Shown here in pieces: positions 1 to 9,006 of a DNA stretch of 64,000 bases. This DNA comes from Longicatena caecimuris (GTDB lineage: Bacteria > Bacillota_I > Bacilli_A > Erysipelotrichales > Erysipelotrichaceae), in contig NZ_SMBP01000015.1 of assembly GCF_004341945.1 (NCBI RefSeq), positions 18,119-82,118 of the forward strand, given 5' to 3'. Each line of letters begins with the position of its first letter. Within the stretch, counting starts at the first letter, position 1. The position numbers and the translations under genes are program-made. The notes beneath the pieces were generated by a model. It ran no database searches and was not told the DNA's origin. It saw only the letters and a list, made by a program, of their open reading frames with translations.

Positions 1-880
1 TACGTCCTTCCCACTCAATGAGACGATCTTTTAACAGGTAATGGCGTAAAGAGATGGGATTAGAAAATTCCCAGGTGATAATTTTGCCTTCATCCAATTG
101 CGGATTTGTACAAAACGGACATGGCGAAGTTCTTCCCTGCAAAACTTCATAACATTTGCGTCCGTAAAAGTCTTTTGTATGGAAAGAACGCTGACCGGCT
201 TCATTTAAAAAATATAATTCATAAGTTTCTAAATCGGCAATATACAAAGTTTCGGAGATTTCATTCATCGGAGCCTGTAATTGTTTTGCCAACAGCGATA
301 AGGCTTCACTTTTTTTACGATTCTCAATTTCCACCTTTTCCATTTCTTGTTGGCGTTTACGCATTCGTGAAGTTATGGCGGCGACAAAAGCAACAATTGC
401 CAAACAAAGAAGAATTTGTACCATCAGTATCCGCATGATCGAAGAGACGCGTTGCTCGGTATATATTTCAGCTTCTTTTACGGTATCATCACAGGCTTGA
501 AAGTACTGTTCACTTAACCGTAGTAATTCGGCAGTATCCTTACTTTTGCGGACTTCTTTAATTTCCTCCTTGATTACAGCCCAATCTTTTTCAAGCTCCT
601 GCAGCTGTTTTTGGTAGGTTTCATCATCCATGCGTGTTAATCCATTTGGTCCATCACCTGTTTGTAATTCGTTTAGGATTCCATCTAGCTTTTGAATAAG
701 CGCATGATTTGTTTTGCCTGCCATTTCCTGTTTCACCAGAAGTTGCGTAGCTCCACGGACAACACCGGTATAATTAACCACGCGGGCATTTCCCTGCATG
801 TTTCTGATAGCGTTTAAAGATAAAAAACCGGAAAGGATGAGGGAGAGTATCAGAATGGTGGGAATCAGCTTTTTCTGCAT
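1..880 (-). CDS. membrane sensor protein with PAS domain, 3' end outside window
   Basis: The reverse strand reads open from an ATG at 880, preceded by the strong site GGCAGGAGGTG, to the window edge: 293 codons, no stop. The translation has a signal-anchor segment (about residues 5-25), an extracytoplasmic helical region that keeps a PilJ/NIT-like stretch (NYTGVVRGATQLLVKQEM), a second membrane helix (about 149-168), a short coiled coil, and a PAS-like domain (about 205-293) with a CPFC motif. PAS domains with this CPxC signature often precede GGDEF, EAL or kinase domains in gut Bacillota. The output domain here would be further left and cannot be named. It is divergent from rpsF. Function as a sensory input protein is inference. 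Confidence 0.72.
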   Translation of the reverse strand, partial: MQKKLIPTILILSLILSGFLSLNAIRNMQGNARVVNYTGVVRGATQLLVKQEMAGKTNHALIQKLDGILNELQTGDGPNGLTRMDDETYQKQLQELEKDWAVIKEEIKEVRKSKDTAELLRLSEQYFQACDDTVKEAEIYTEQRVSSIMRILMVQILLCLAIVAFVAAITSRMRKRQQEMEKVEIENRKKSEALSLLAKQLQAPMNEISETLYIADLETYELYFLNEAGQRSFHTKDFYGRKCYEVLQGRTSPCPFCTNPQLDEGKIITWEFSNPISLRHYLLKDRLIEWEGR

Positions 881-1147
881 GGAAGACACCTCCTGCCTAT
901 ACATCATTTCGATCATTGAGTGAGTATCTTTCTATATATCATACTATAAATAAGCAAAAAAAGGTAAAATTTTAGTGAATTCTATCGATGATAAAAAAGG
1001 ATTTATCTAAGGGGAAGAGAATGAGGCTAGATAGCGTGGAAGTCTAAGTGAGCAGCCATGAGGAACGCTTCGAGAAAGAAAGGGTATCGTTTGAGCGTGA
1101 CATGAGATGATCCAAGAAGAGAAAATACGAAAACTTTAAAATATCCC
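881..1147. other. intergenic region between the sensor gene and rpsF
   Basis: No ORF with a ribosome binding site was found on either strand. The left part should hold the promoter of the leftward sensor gene: TATAGT on the minus strand near 944-949 is a candidate -10. The stretch 1010-1130 is purine-rich and I recognise no RNA family in it. Confidence 0.5.
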
Positions 1148-1177
1148 TTTACATTTCAAAAGCAACAATGCTATAAT
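1148..1177 (+). promoter_or_regulatory. sigma-A promoter of rpsF-ssb-rpsR
   Basis: TTTACA at 1148-1153 and a perfect TATAAT at 1172-1177 are separated by 18 bp. They lie 77 bp upstream of the rpsF start, and no other good promoter is visible before rpsF. Confidence 0.75.
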
Positions 1178-1253
1178 CAATAAACGGGTAGAAATCTCTA
1201 CTCCCCGCTCTGCACATGAGGCAGGGCCATGAGACCATGAGGAGGTGTACAGA
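1178..1253 (+). promoter_or_regulatory. structured 5' leader of rpsF, possible S6:S18 autoregulatory element
   Basis: The leader folds into at least two hairpins: GGGTAGA with TCTACTC, and CTCTGC with GCAGGG. The Shine-Dalgarno GAGGAGG follows at about 1239-1245. Many Bacillota rpsF leaders bind the S6:S18 complex as feedback control. The characteristic CCGAAC element is not obvious here, so assignment to that family is tentative. Confidence 0.35.
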
Positions 1254-1547
1254 ATGAAAAAATACGAAATCATGTACATTGTGAACGCATCTTTAGAAGA
1301 CGCAGCACGCACGAAAGTGATGGATGGATTACATAAGATCATCACTGACCACAACGGAACTATCGATCAGGTAGACGAGTGGGGCGTAAAAGAGTTCGCA
1401 TATGAAATCAAACACATGAACAAAGGTTACTATGTTGTTATCAATGTGACTGCTAACAATGAAGGTATTCACGAATTTGATCGTTTAGCACGTATCAACC
1501 ACAACATCGTACGTTATATGATCGTTAAAACACAGGACGAAGAATAA
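1254..1547 (+). CDS. rpsF: 30S ribosomal protein S6
   Basis: 97 residues, the normal S6 length, beginning MKKYEIMYIV and containing the typical GVKEFAYEIKHMNKGYYVV segment. S6 binds S18 in the central domain of 16S rRNA. The ATG at 1254 is chosen over an in-frame GTG at 1245, because that GTG lies inside the Shine-Dalgarno (GAGGAGG, 8 bases before the ATG) and family members start MKKYE. First gene of the conserved rpsF-ssb-rpsR operon. Confidence 0.96.
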   Translation: MKKYEIMYIVNASLEDAARTKVMDGLHKIITDHNGTIDQVDEWGVKEFAYEIKHMNKGYYVVINVTANNEGIHEFDRLARINHNIVRYMIVKTQDEE

Positions 1548-1569
1548 GAAACAGGAAGGATGATGGACA

Positions 1570-2037
1570 ATGATCAACCGTGTAGTATTAGTAGGACGCA
1601 TGACAAAGGATCCGGTTTTACGTAAGACTGGAACAGGAGCCAGCGTAACATCCTTTACTGTAGCATGTGATCGCAGAATTAAGACCGAAGGACAGCCGAC
1701 AGCGGATTTTATCAACTGTGTGTGCTGGAATAAAGTTGCTGATAATACGGCACAATTCACGCATAAAGGAAGCTTAGTTGGAGTGGAAGGAAGAATTCAG
1801 ACACGCAGCTATGACGACCAGAGTGGAAGACGTGTCTATGTGACCGAAGTTGTCGCAGACTCTGTTCAATTTTTGGAGCCTAAGGGAACCAACAGTGCTG
1901 CAGCCGTTAATGCTTACACACCTGATTATGATGCAGGAAATCAAGGCTATCAGAGCGATAATGCATCACCGTCCTACTCCAGTGACTTTGCATCCAGCGA
2001 TACATTGGATATCGCCAGTGATGATTTACCATTCTAA
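1570..2037 (+). CDS. ssb: single-stranded DNA-binding protein
   Basis: 155 residues. The N-terminal OB fold (about 1-105) begins MINRVVLVGRMTKDPVLR and includes FINCVCWNK. A Gly/Ser/Asn-rich linker follows, then the acidic tail DDLPF, the docking peptide for SSB partner proteins. It coats single-stranded DNA during replication, repair and recombination. AGGAAGGATGATGG precedes the ATG. Its place between rpsF and rpsR is the usual Bacillota arrangement and implies co-transcription from the promoter at 1148. Confidence 0.96.
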   Translation: MINRVVLVGRMTKDPVLRKTGTGASVTSFTVACDRRIKTEGQPTADFINCVCWNKVADNTAQFTHKGSLVGVEGRIQTRSYDDQSGRRVYVTEVVADSVQFLEPKGTNSAAAVNAYTPDYDAGNQGYQSDNASPSYSSDFASSDTLDIASDDLPF

Positions 2038-2058
2038 TTGGTAGAAAGGAGATAAACT

Positions 2059-2289
2059 ATGGCTTTCAAGAAACAGCGTATGGGACGCAAGAAAGTTTGC
2101 TATTTCACAAAAAACAAAATCGAATACATCGACTATAAAGATGTTGAATTATTAAAAAGATTTATTTCCGCAAACGGAAAGATCATCCCTAGACGTGTAA
2201 CCGGAACACGCGCAAAATATCAGCGTATGCTGGCTACTGCTATCAAACGTGCACGTCAGATGGCTTTACTGCCTTACGTAAGCGAATAA
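2059..2289 (+). CDS. rpsR: 30S ribosomal protein S18
   Basis: 76 residues, typical for S18, with [20 protein letters not shown] and the conserved [11 protein letters not shown] segment that binds 16S rRNA and S6. GAAAGGAG lies upstream of the ATG. No zinc-binding cysteine set is present; the only Cys is in KKVCYF. Last gene of the operon, followed by a strong terminator. Confidence 0.96.
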   Translation: MAFKKQRMGRKKVCYFTKNKIEYIDYKDVELLKRFISANGKIIPRRVTGTRAKYQRMLATAIKRARQMALLPYVSE

Positions 2290-2303
2290 TATTCGTGTTA
2301 ATG

Positions 2304-2338
2304 AAACCTCCAGCTGTTTTGGCAGATGGGGGTTTTTC
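2304..2338 (+). terminator. Rho-independent terminator after rpsR
   Basis: AAACCTCCAGCTG pairs with CAGATGGGGGTTT around the loop TTTTGG, with one internal mismatch and one G-T pair, and runs into TTTTT. It separates the ribosomal operon from yybS. Confidence 0.85.
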
Positions 2339-2360
2339 TCTTAAGAAAGGAGGAGCACTT

Positions 2361-3296
2361 ATGAACAATCAAACAAAAAAGATGACGGAAGGCGCGATGA
2401 TGGTTGCGATTGTCGGTATGCTATTATTTATCAACCGTCAATTAGCTGGTATGCTAGAAATGGTCATGTATTGGGTCTTAACCTTTCCGATTTTAATGTA
2501 TACCGCACGCTATGGAGTAAAAAGTGCATGCGTTCCTGCCATCAGTATGGTTCTGTTAAGCTTTATGATTGCCGCTCCGACAACGATCTTTTATCTGTTT
2601 AGCTGTGATGTAGTAGGCATCGTTTATGGTGCCGGGATAAGAAAGAAATGGAAGAATGGAACACTGTTACTTTGGACAGGGATATTCACGTTTGTTTCTT
2701 ATCTGATTACTACCGTATTATTTGCGGCAATGTTTGGCTATGATCCGGCGGAAGATGTGGAAATGGTGAAGATGCTGTTAGACTTCATGCATATTGATAT
2801 TGGGATACCACTTGCCAAAATCGTGATGTATGTTGTGATTGGCAGTGCGATCTTAATGACGGTTTTACAGACAATGTGCATTCATATGATTGCCAATGTC
2901 GTATTAAAACGCATGCATATCGAAACAAGAGCAATGAAGAGCATTTTTGAAATTAAGGTTCCCAAAAGTGTCGGATATACAATAATAATGATATGGGTTC
3001 TATTTTTAGTGCGAAATGTGCTAAAATTAAACCAAGATGTCTATGGGCTATTACTAGGTGTCTATGGAGCAGCGAGAATCTTTGCAATCGGTTATGGTGT
3101 TATGACCTTGCTTTGTATCCTATTGTTGTTTCGTAAACGCATCTTCTTATTATTTGTCATCATAGGCATGTTTCTGCCATATGTACAAGGTGCAATTGCT
3201 ATCATCGGTGTTTTGGATATGATTGTCGATCTGCGTGGCATATGGTTAGAAGTACTGAAACGAGGTGTGGTACATGGAACGTCTGGAGAACATTAA
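2361..3296 (+). CDS. yybS: DUF2232 (YybS-family) membrane protein
   Basis: 311 residues with about eight hydrophobic segments, starting MNNQTKKMTEGAMM. Length, topology and position directly before gdpP match YybS/DUF2232, whose biochemical role is not established. The ATG at 2361 follows AAGGAGGAGC; upstream in-frame starts would lie inside the terminator stem and are rejected. The last 23 bases overlap gdpP, so the two are probably translationally coupled. A role tied to GdpP or to the envelope is inference from gene order. Confidence 0.85.
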   Translation: MNNQTKKMTEGAMMVAIVGMLLFINRQLAGMLEMVMYWVLTFPILMYTARYGVKSACVPAISMVLLSFMIAAPTTIFYLFSCDVVGIVYGAGIRKKWKNGTLLLWTGIFTFVSYLITTVLFAAMFGYDPAEDVEMVKMLLDFMHIDIGIPLAKIVMYVVIGSAILMTVLQTMCIHMIANVVLKRMHIETRAMKSIFEIKVPKSVGYTIIMIWVLFLVRNVLKLNQDVYGLLLGVYGAARIFAIGYGVMTLLCILLLFRKRIFLLFVIIGMFLPYVQGAIAIIGVLDMIVDLRGIWLEVLKRGVVHGTSGEH

Positions 3297-5265
3297 GGTA
3301 CAGATTGGAATCGTCATACTGGCACAGTTTGTTGCCTTATTTGCCTTATTTATGGCGGATATTGAAGGCGTTAAAATTTTACCGATGCTGATTTTGGTGA
3401 TTATCAACTCTTTGGTTGTCATCTGGGTCGTCTATTGGTTTGAAAGTGATCGAGAACAGCGAGATATCGATATATCCAGAATTCTTGGACATGATGCAAA
3501 GGATGCCCTTTTAATAGGAGAAATGGGTATTATCACATATGATGAGCAATACTGCGCTACCTGGATGAGTGAATTGTTGCAAGAGCGCGGTGTGAATATC
3601 GTTGGAAAGAAGCTTACCAGCTGGATTGGCGATATCACAGAACTTTTTCAAGGAGAAGTTGACAGTATTACCGCACATGATGGTGAATATGTTTATGAAA
3701 TAACTCGTAAAGAAAACGGGCAAGTATTATTTGTGAAAGATATTACCGAGTTTGCAAGGATATCCGAAAAATTTCAGGAAGATGGTATTGTCGCAGGACT
3801 GCTGCAACTGGATAATTACATGGAAATTCAACAATATGAGGATGAAACCAAGATGGCTCAGATCAATACTTGTCTGCGTCAGCCATTGGTTGAGTGGGCA
3901 GATAAATATGGCATGCTGATTCGTCGTTTGCGCAGTGATCGTTTCTTGGTTGTCTTAAATGAAAAAATATATCAGCAAGTCGTTGAAGATAAGTTTGCAA
4001 TCTTAAATACAGTTCGTAAAAATGCTGAGGATATCGATGTTTCTATCACCTTGAGTATGGCCTTTGCACGTGGCACGGATGACTTTGCCCAACTGGATAC
4101 GATGATCAGTGATTTGCTGGAATTGGCGCAGAGTCGCGGTGGTGATCAGGCCGCTGTGAAAAAATATGGAGAAAGTGTAAAATATTATGGCGGAAACAGT
4201 GAAGCTAGGGAAAAACGTTCAAAAGTTCGTGTCCGCGTGATGTCACAGGCTATTCGTGAGGCGATCATGGAGGCAAAACGGGTATTCGTGATTGGGCATC
4301 GGGATATGGATTTTGATTGTATGGGGGCTGCTTTGTGCATGTCACGTTTAGCAACTGCTTATAATAAAGAAAGCTATATCGTTTCGCAATCGTCAGGAAT
4401 AGAACCGCAATTAGCGCAAGCTTTAACGGAATATGAAGATATCTTCAATGGGCGCCATCGCTTTCTACAAGATGAGGAAGCTGCCAGAATGATCGAAGAT
4501 GAAGACTTGCTGATTGTTGTCGATCATAATAATCCCAAACAAACCGGCGCACCGTTGACATTGGAAGCTGCCAATCGCATCATTGTGATTGACCATCATC
4601 GAAGAAGTGAAGATTTTATCGGAAATCCATTATTAGTATATGTAGAAACAAGTGCCAGTTCCACTTGTGAATTAGCAGCCGAATTCCTGCCATATCAGAC
4701 CAATCGCGTAAATCTGAGTGAGGAAGAAGCTACGTTGATGTATGTCGGTATTTTAGTCGATACGAATCGTTTCCGTAATCGTACCGGAAGCCGTACCTTT
4801 GAATCTGTAGCATATCTGAAAAAGCTTGGCATTGATCCGATAGCAGCAGAAAATATGCTAAAAGAAGACTTCCGCGATTTTGCGGCGAAGACGGAAATAA
4901 TGAATTATTCACAGACCTATGCGGATAATATCATCATTGCCGCAGTGGAAAAAGATGCCCAAGTCAACCGTACGTTGATGTCGCAAGCAGCTGATAGTAT
5001 GCTGGAAATCAAAGGTGTCGAGGCAAGTTTTGTTATTGCGCGTATTAATGAGAACGAATGTGGCGTTTCCGCGCGCAGTAAGGGTGTTGTGAATGTCCAG
5101 GTGATCATGGAAAAGATGCATGGAGGCGGACATTTTAATGCCGCGGCTTTACAACGCAAGGATACGAGTGTAAAAGCGTTGAAAGAAGAATTGAAAAAGA
5201 AGATTGATGAATATATAGAAGAAAACAAGGAGGAAACAAAGGATGAAAGTAATACTGCTAAGTGA
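3274..5265 (+). CDS. gdpP: cyclic-di-AMP phosphodiesterase GdpP
   Basis: 663 residues: two N-terminal membrane helices (about 8-55), a degenerate PAS domain (about 65-145), a degenerate GGDEF domain (about 150-295), then DHH and DHHA1 domains. Visible metal-site motifs are GHRDMDFDCMG (about 342-352), VVDHNN, IDHH (about 439-442) and HGGGHFNAAA near 617. The family hydrolyses c-di-AMP to 5'-pApA and affects potassium, cell-wall and beta-lactam responses. The ATG at 3274 has GAGGTG six bases upstream; the in-frame GTG at 3265 is part of that site. It overlaps yybS by 23 bases and rplI by 23 bases, so it sits in a tightly coupled operon. Confidence 0.95.
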   Translation: MERLENIKVQIGIVILAQFVALFALFMADIEGVKILPMLILVIINSLVVIWVVYWFESDREQRDIDISRILGHDAKDALLIGEMGIITYDEQYCATWMSELLQERGVNIVGKKLTSWIGDITELFQGEVDSITAHDGEYVYEITRKENGQVLFVKDITEFARISEKFQEDGIVAGLLQLDNYMEIQQYEDETKMAQINTCLRQPLVEWADKYGMLIRRLRSDRFLVVLNEKIYQQVVEDKFAILNTVRKNAEDIDVSITLSMAFARGTDDFAQLDTMISDLLELAQSRGGDQAAVKKYGESVKYYGGNSEAREKRSKVRVRVMSQAIREAIMEAKRVFVIGHRDMDFDCMGAALCMSRLATAYNKESYIVSQSSGIEPQLAQALTEYEDIFNGRHRFLQDEEAARMIEDEDLLIVVDHNNPKQTGAPLTLEAANRIIVIDHHRRSEDFIGNPLLVYVETSASSTCELAAEFLPYQTNRVNLSEEEATLMYVGILVDTNRFRNRTGSRTFESVAYLKKLGIDPIAAENMLKEDFRDFAAKTEIMNYSQTYADNIIIAAVEKDAQVNRTLMSQAADSMLEIKGVEASFVIARINENECGVSARSKGVVNVQVIMEKMHGGGHFNAAALQRKDTSVKALKEELKKKIDEYIEENKEETKDESNTAK

Positions 5266-5689
5266 TGTGAAAAAAGTAGGTAAAAAAGGTGAAATCGTGG
5301 AAGTTAGTGACGGTTATGGCCGTAACTTCCTGTTAAATAAAAAGCTGGCTGTGCTCGCCACCAAAAAAAGTATGGAAATCTTAGATGAACAAAATCTGCA
5401 GCATGATTTAGAAGAAAAACAAAAAGAAGCAGATGCCCAAGCATTAAAACAAAAACTTACGAAAATTACCTTGGAATTTCATGTAAAAACAGGAGAAGGC
5501 GGAAGAGTATTTGGCAGTGTGTCAACCAAACAAATCGTAGAACAGTTACAGCGTGTACATGCTATCAAAATTGAAAAGCGTAAGTTTATCGATACCGATG
5601 CCATTACTTCTTTAGGTTATACCGATGTGAAAGTCGATTTATATAAGAATAAAGTTATCGGTGTAATACGTGTTCATGTGAACGGTTAG
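5243..5689 (+). CDS. rplI: 50S ribosomal protein L9
   Basis: 148 residues. The N-terminal domain begins MKVILLSDVKKVGKKGEIV with the conserved YGRNFLLNKKLA. A long connecting helix (about 50-75, rich in K, E and Q) leads to the C-terminal domain with GGRVFGSVS. L9 binds 23S rRNA near the L1 stalk and helps reading-frame maintenance. Its start lies inside the end of gdpP after AAGGAGGAAACAAAGG, indicating coupled translation. Confidence 0.96.
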   Translation: MKVILLSDVKKVGKKGEIVEVSDGYGRNFLLNKKLAVLATKKSMEILDEQNLQHDLEEKQKEADAQALKQKLTKITLEFHVKTGEGGRVFGSVSTKQIVEQLQRVHAIKIEKRKFIDTDAITSLGYTDVKVDLYKNKVIGVIRVHVNG

Positions 5690-5697
5690 GAGGCAGT

Positions 5698-7044
5698 ATG
5701 AGCAGAGAATTACCGCATAGTAATGAAGCGGAACAAGCCATCCTTGGCGGGATGATGGTATATCCCAGCGTTAGCGGCGTTGTATATGATCAGGGCTTAG
5801 AGCCTTCGGATTTCTATCTCGATATTCATCAGCGGATCTTCTCTGCCATGATGGATATTACCAATAGTGGAAAACCGGTCGATGTAACGACACTGATTGC
5901 CCGTTTGCAGGATATTGAACAATTACACTTGGTTGGCGGTGCTGACTATATCATCAAATTGAGTGATACCGCAATATCTGCGGCCAACAGTATGTATTAT
6001 ATTGAAATTATTAAAAGCCGTGCACATTTGCGCCGTTTAATAGAAACAGCACAGGAAATTGCCGAGGAAGGTTTTGACACGGCAAGTTCTTTAGACGATA
6101 TTATGGATAAAGCTGAGCGTGATATTTTAAATGTAACAAGAGATCGCAAAGCAACGGATTTTAAAAGCAGTCGTGTTGTCATTTCCGATGTTATGCAGGA
6201 GCTGATCAAACTGCGCAACAGTGATTCTCATATTACCGGCATCAAGACCGGTTATACGGATCTTGATCGTATTACGAATGGTTTTCAAAGAGGCGATTTG
6301 ATCATTTTGGCGGCTCGTCCAGCCATGGGAAAGACCGCTTTTGCGCTGAATCTGGCATTAAATGCATCTTTTTATAACACGGGAGCGATTGCCATCTTTT
6401 CCTTGGAAATGCCTGCTGAACAGCTGATGAAACGTATCCTGAGTGCGAAAAGTGCTGTGGAATCCAGTAAATTAAGAAGCGGTAATCTGATGGATGAAGA
6501 ATTTAATAAACTAAATGAAGCTGCTAATGAATTAATGGCAAGCAAGCTGTTTGTCGATGATAGTTCAAATATCAAGGTCGGAGAAATCTTTTCCAAATGC
6601 CGTAAGCTGAAAAGTGAGCATGGCTTAGACTTAGTCGTGATTGACTACTTGCAGTTAATCAGTGGCAGTGGCCGTAGCGGTGGAGATAACCGACAGCAAG
6701 AAATTTCTGAAATCAGTCGATCCTTAAAACAACTTGCTCGTGAAATGCAATGTCCGGTCATTGCCTTATCACAGTTATCACGTTCGGTTGAAACACGTCC
6801 GGATAAGCATCCTATGTTATCCGATTTACGTGAGTCAGGAGCAATCGAGCAGGATGCCGATATTGTCATTTTCCTGTATCGTGATGAATACTATAATAAA
6901 GATAAAGAAGAAGAGAACACGAATGCAACCGATAAGACCGATGTTGATATATCAAAGCATCGTAACGGTGCTACCGGGCGTGTGGAACTGGCCTTTCAGA
7001 AATCCATATCGGCTTTCTTTAACATTGCCAGAGACAGCTATTAG
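5698..7044 (+). CDS. dnaB: replicative DNA helicase DnaB (named DnaC in Bacillus)
   Basis: 448 residues. The N-terminal DnaB domain (about 1-105) begins SRELPHSNEAEQAILGGMM. The RecA-type ATPase domain has Walker A ARPAMGKTA (about 206-214), Walker B VVIDYLQL (about 314-321) and the downstream SQLSRSVETRPDKHPMLSDL region. The hexamer unwinds DNA ahead of the fork. AGGAGG lies 5 bases before the ATG and 9 bases separate it from rplI. Next to rplI, as in Bacillus. Confidence 0.96.
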   Translation: MSRELPHSNEAEQAILGGMMVYPSVSGVVYDQGLEPSDFYLDIHQRIFSAMMDITNSGKPVDVTTLIARLQDIEQLHLVGGADYIIKLSDTAISAANSMYYIEIIKSRAHLRRLIETAQEIAEEGFDTASSLDDIMDKAERDILNVTRDRKATDFKSSRVVISDVMQELIKLRNSDSHITGIKTGYTDLDRITNGFQRGDLIILAARPAMGKTAFALNLALNASFYNTGAIAIFSLEMPAEQLMKRILSAKSAVESSKLRSGNLMDEEFNKLNEAANELMASKLFVDDSSNIKVGEIFSKCRKLKSEHGLDLVVIDYLQLISGSGRSGGDNRQQEISEISRSLKQLAREMQCPVIALSQLSRSVETRPDKHPMLSDLRESGAIEQDADIVIFLYRDEYYNKDKEEENTNATDKTDVDISKHRNGATGRVELAFQKSISAFFNIARDSY

Positions 7045-7065
7045 AAGGGAAACGGTAAAACATTT

Positions 7066-7824
7066 ATGAAGTTTGCGCTTTTGGCAAGCGGTTCTAAAGG
7101 GAACTGCTGCCTGATTAAACATAACGATACAAAACTGGTGATTGATTGTGGAAGTACCCGCAAATATCTGAAAGCCTGTTTTGAGCGTCTGCAATATGAT
7201 CATTTATCATCCGATGCGATTCTGATTACCCATACGCATACCGATCATGTATCACAAATGAAGATGTTTCAATCCATTGATACCTATGCGACACAAGACA
7301 TCGCAACCGATCATCTGCATGCCATACGTCCTTTTGAAAGCTTTGATATTAAGGATTTTCATATCACCGTTTTACCCATGAGCCATGATTGTGAGGGCAC
7401 TGTCGGCTATGTCATAGAATGTGAAAACGAAAAAATGGTTTATGTGACAGATACCGGGTATATTAAAAAGGAAGTTAAGGATTATATTCGTGATGCTGAT
7501 TATTATGTCTTTGAAAGTAATCATGATATTGAAATGCTGATGCAGACGTCACGTCCGGTTTATGTCAAACAGCGTATCATTAATGATTATGGACATTTGT
7601 GTAATGAAGACAGTGCGAACATATTAAGCGAGGTCATTTCAGAAGAAACGACAAAAGAAATCGTACTTGCCCATATCTCACAAGAAGGAAATACGCGTGA
7701 TATGGCATTACGGACATTACAACAGACCTTCGATAAAAAACAAATACATCGTGAGCATATGCGCTTATATCCTGCAGATCAGTTTTCCATTTATGTAAGT
7801 GGAAATGGAGGTAAAAAGGAATGA
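7066..7824 (+). CDS. walJ: MBL-fold metallohydrolase WalJ/YycJ
   Basis: 252 residues, a metallo-beta-lactamase fold with the metal motif HTHTDH at 56-61, further ligands in MSHDCEG and VTDTGY, and FESNHD. Length and the start MKFALLASGSKGNC match YycJ/WalJ, which in Bacillus lies in the walRK locus and has been linked to coordination of replication and division. No walRK genes lie beside it here. The ribosome binding site is weak (GAAGGG, 13 bases before ATG). It overlaps htrA by 4 bases. Confidence 0.9.
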   Translation: MKFALLASGSKGNCCLIKHNDTKLVIDCGSTRKYLKACFERLQYDHLSSDAILITHTHTDHVSQMKMFQSIDTYATQDIATDHLHAIRPFESFDIKDFHITVLPMSHDCEGTVGYVIECENEKMVYVTDTGYIKKEVKDYIRDADYYVFESNHDIEMLMQTSRPVYVKQRIINDYGHLCNEDSANILSEVISEETTKEIVLAHISQEGNTRDMALRTLQQTFDKKQIHREHMRLYPADQFSIYVSGNGGKKE

Positions 7825-8909
7825 AACGTTTTGTTGCCTTTATTCTGGTAGCCCTGCTTGGCTGGAATGTCTTACTCACCATTCAGGTGTTTCAGCTGAA
7901 ACAGGAAACGGTGCCGCAAACAGATGCAACGACTGCTACAAACAACATCAAACAGGCCAGTGTGAATGTCACAAGCGATGTGACAAAACTGGTTGAACAA
8001 AGTGAGAATAAGGTAGTAACCATTACAGCCTCATCACGTGGGCAAACAATCGGAACCGGCAGTGGGGCAATTTATAAAGTTGAAGATAAAACCGTTTATA
8101 TTATCACCAACAATCATGTGGTAGAAAACGGGGATGTGATGACGGTCACTTTTGCGAATGGCAAATCCGTGGAAAGTGAAATCGTTGGTATGGATAAGCT
8201 GACGGATCTGGCCTTATTGAAACTAAAGGTCGATTTTCAGGCAGAATCCTTTATCATGGGCGATTCTTCTTTAGTGAAAAAGGGCGAATATGTCATTGCC
8301 ATGGGAAGTCCATTAGGCATTGAATATCAGGGAAGTGTATCTGGTGGCTTGATAAGCGGTGTCGATCGTCGTATGGAAATGGATATTGATAATAATGGAG
8401 TCGCGGATTGGGATGTGAATGTCCTACAGACAGATGCCGCTATTAACCCCGGCAACAGCGGTGGTCCATTGATCAATATGGCCGGTGAATTAATTGGCAT
8501 TAATTCGATGAAAATTTCAGACGAATCTGTGGAAGGCTTCGGCTTTGCACTCCCGATTAATGAGGTTCTTCCGATTATTTCACAGTTGGAAAGAAACGGC
8601 AAAGTAGTACGTCCGATTTTAGGCATCAGTGTAGCGCCATTGGAACAACTTTCGCCATTTGAAAGAGCATATTTGGGCATCTCCATTCAACAAGATGAAG
8701 GCTTATTCATCGTGAATGTATCACGTAACTCACCGGCATCCAGAGCCGGCATTCAAGTTGGGGATGTATTGTTAGCATTTGATGGGAAAAAGGTAAACGA
8801 TGTTAAGCAGTTCCGTCAATATCTTTACAGTAAAAAAGTCGGTGATAAGGTAACACTTGTCTATGAACACAATGGTAAAGAGAAAACAAAGGAAGTTACA
8901 TTAAAATAA
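7821..8909 (+). CDS. htrA: membrane-anchored HtrA-family serine protease
   Basis: 362 residues. A single N-terminal membrane anchor (about 4-23) is followed by a trypsin-like domain with the triad His99 (TNNHVV), Asp129 (LTDLALLKL) and Ser213 (NPGNSGGPL), then a C-terminal PDZ domain (about 265-360). It acts outside the membrane in protein quality control. The ATGA overlap with walJ implies coupling. The walJ-htrA-rlmH order is the Bacillota arrangement, in which this paralogue is often called htrC or yyxA; here a pilin gene is inserted before rlmH. Confidence 0.94.
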   Translation: MKRFVAFILVALLGWNVLLTIQVFQLKQETVPQTDATTATNNIKQASVNVTSDVTKLVEQSENKVVTITASSRGQTIGTGSGAIYKVEDKTVYIITNNHVVENGDVMTVTFANGKSVESEIVGMDKLTDLALLKLKVDFQAESFIMGDSSLVKKGEYVIAMGSPLGIEYQGSVSGGLISGVDRRMEMDIDNNGVADWDVNVLQTDAAINPGNSGGPLINMAGELIGINSMKISDESVEGFGFALPINEVLPIISQLERNGKVVRPILGISVAPLEQLSPFERAYLGISIQQDEGLFIVNVSRNSPASRAGIQVGDVLLAFDGKKVNDVKQFRQYLYSKKVGDKVTLVYEHNGKEKTKEVTLK

Positions 8910-8914
8910 ATTAT

Positions 8915-8973
8915 AAAAGCAATCTTACGAAGAACAGTAAAATCAAATGTTCATGCGTAGATTGCTTTTTTTG
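8915..8973. terminator. terminator shared by htrA and the convergent pilin gene
   Basis: AAAAGCAATCT at the left pairs with AGATTGCTTTT at the right, with an inner GAACA/TGTTC stem. A T-run follows on the plus strand (TTTTTTT), and a T-rich run on the minus strand (TTTTATAATTTATTTT). It lies between two convergent genes. Confidence 0.8.
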
Positions 8974-9006
8974 TGTATAGCAAACAAAGTGTCCTTGCAA
9001 TGGTGC

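Noticed and set aside
106..438. 110-codon plus-strand ORF at the left edge
   Set aside because: Lies antisense to the sensor gene on the minus strand, which has domain homology and a strong ribosome site.
1178..1253. Firm call of the S6:S18 leader RNA family
   Set aside because: Hairpins are present, but the diagnostic CCGAAC element was not seen, so only a low-confidence entry was made.
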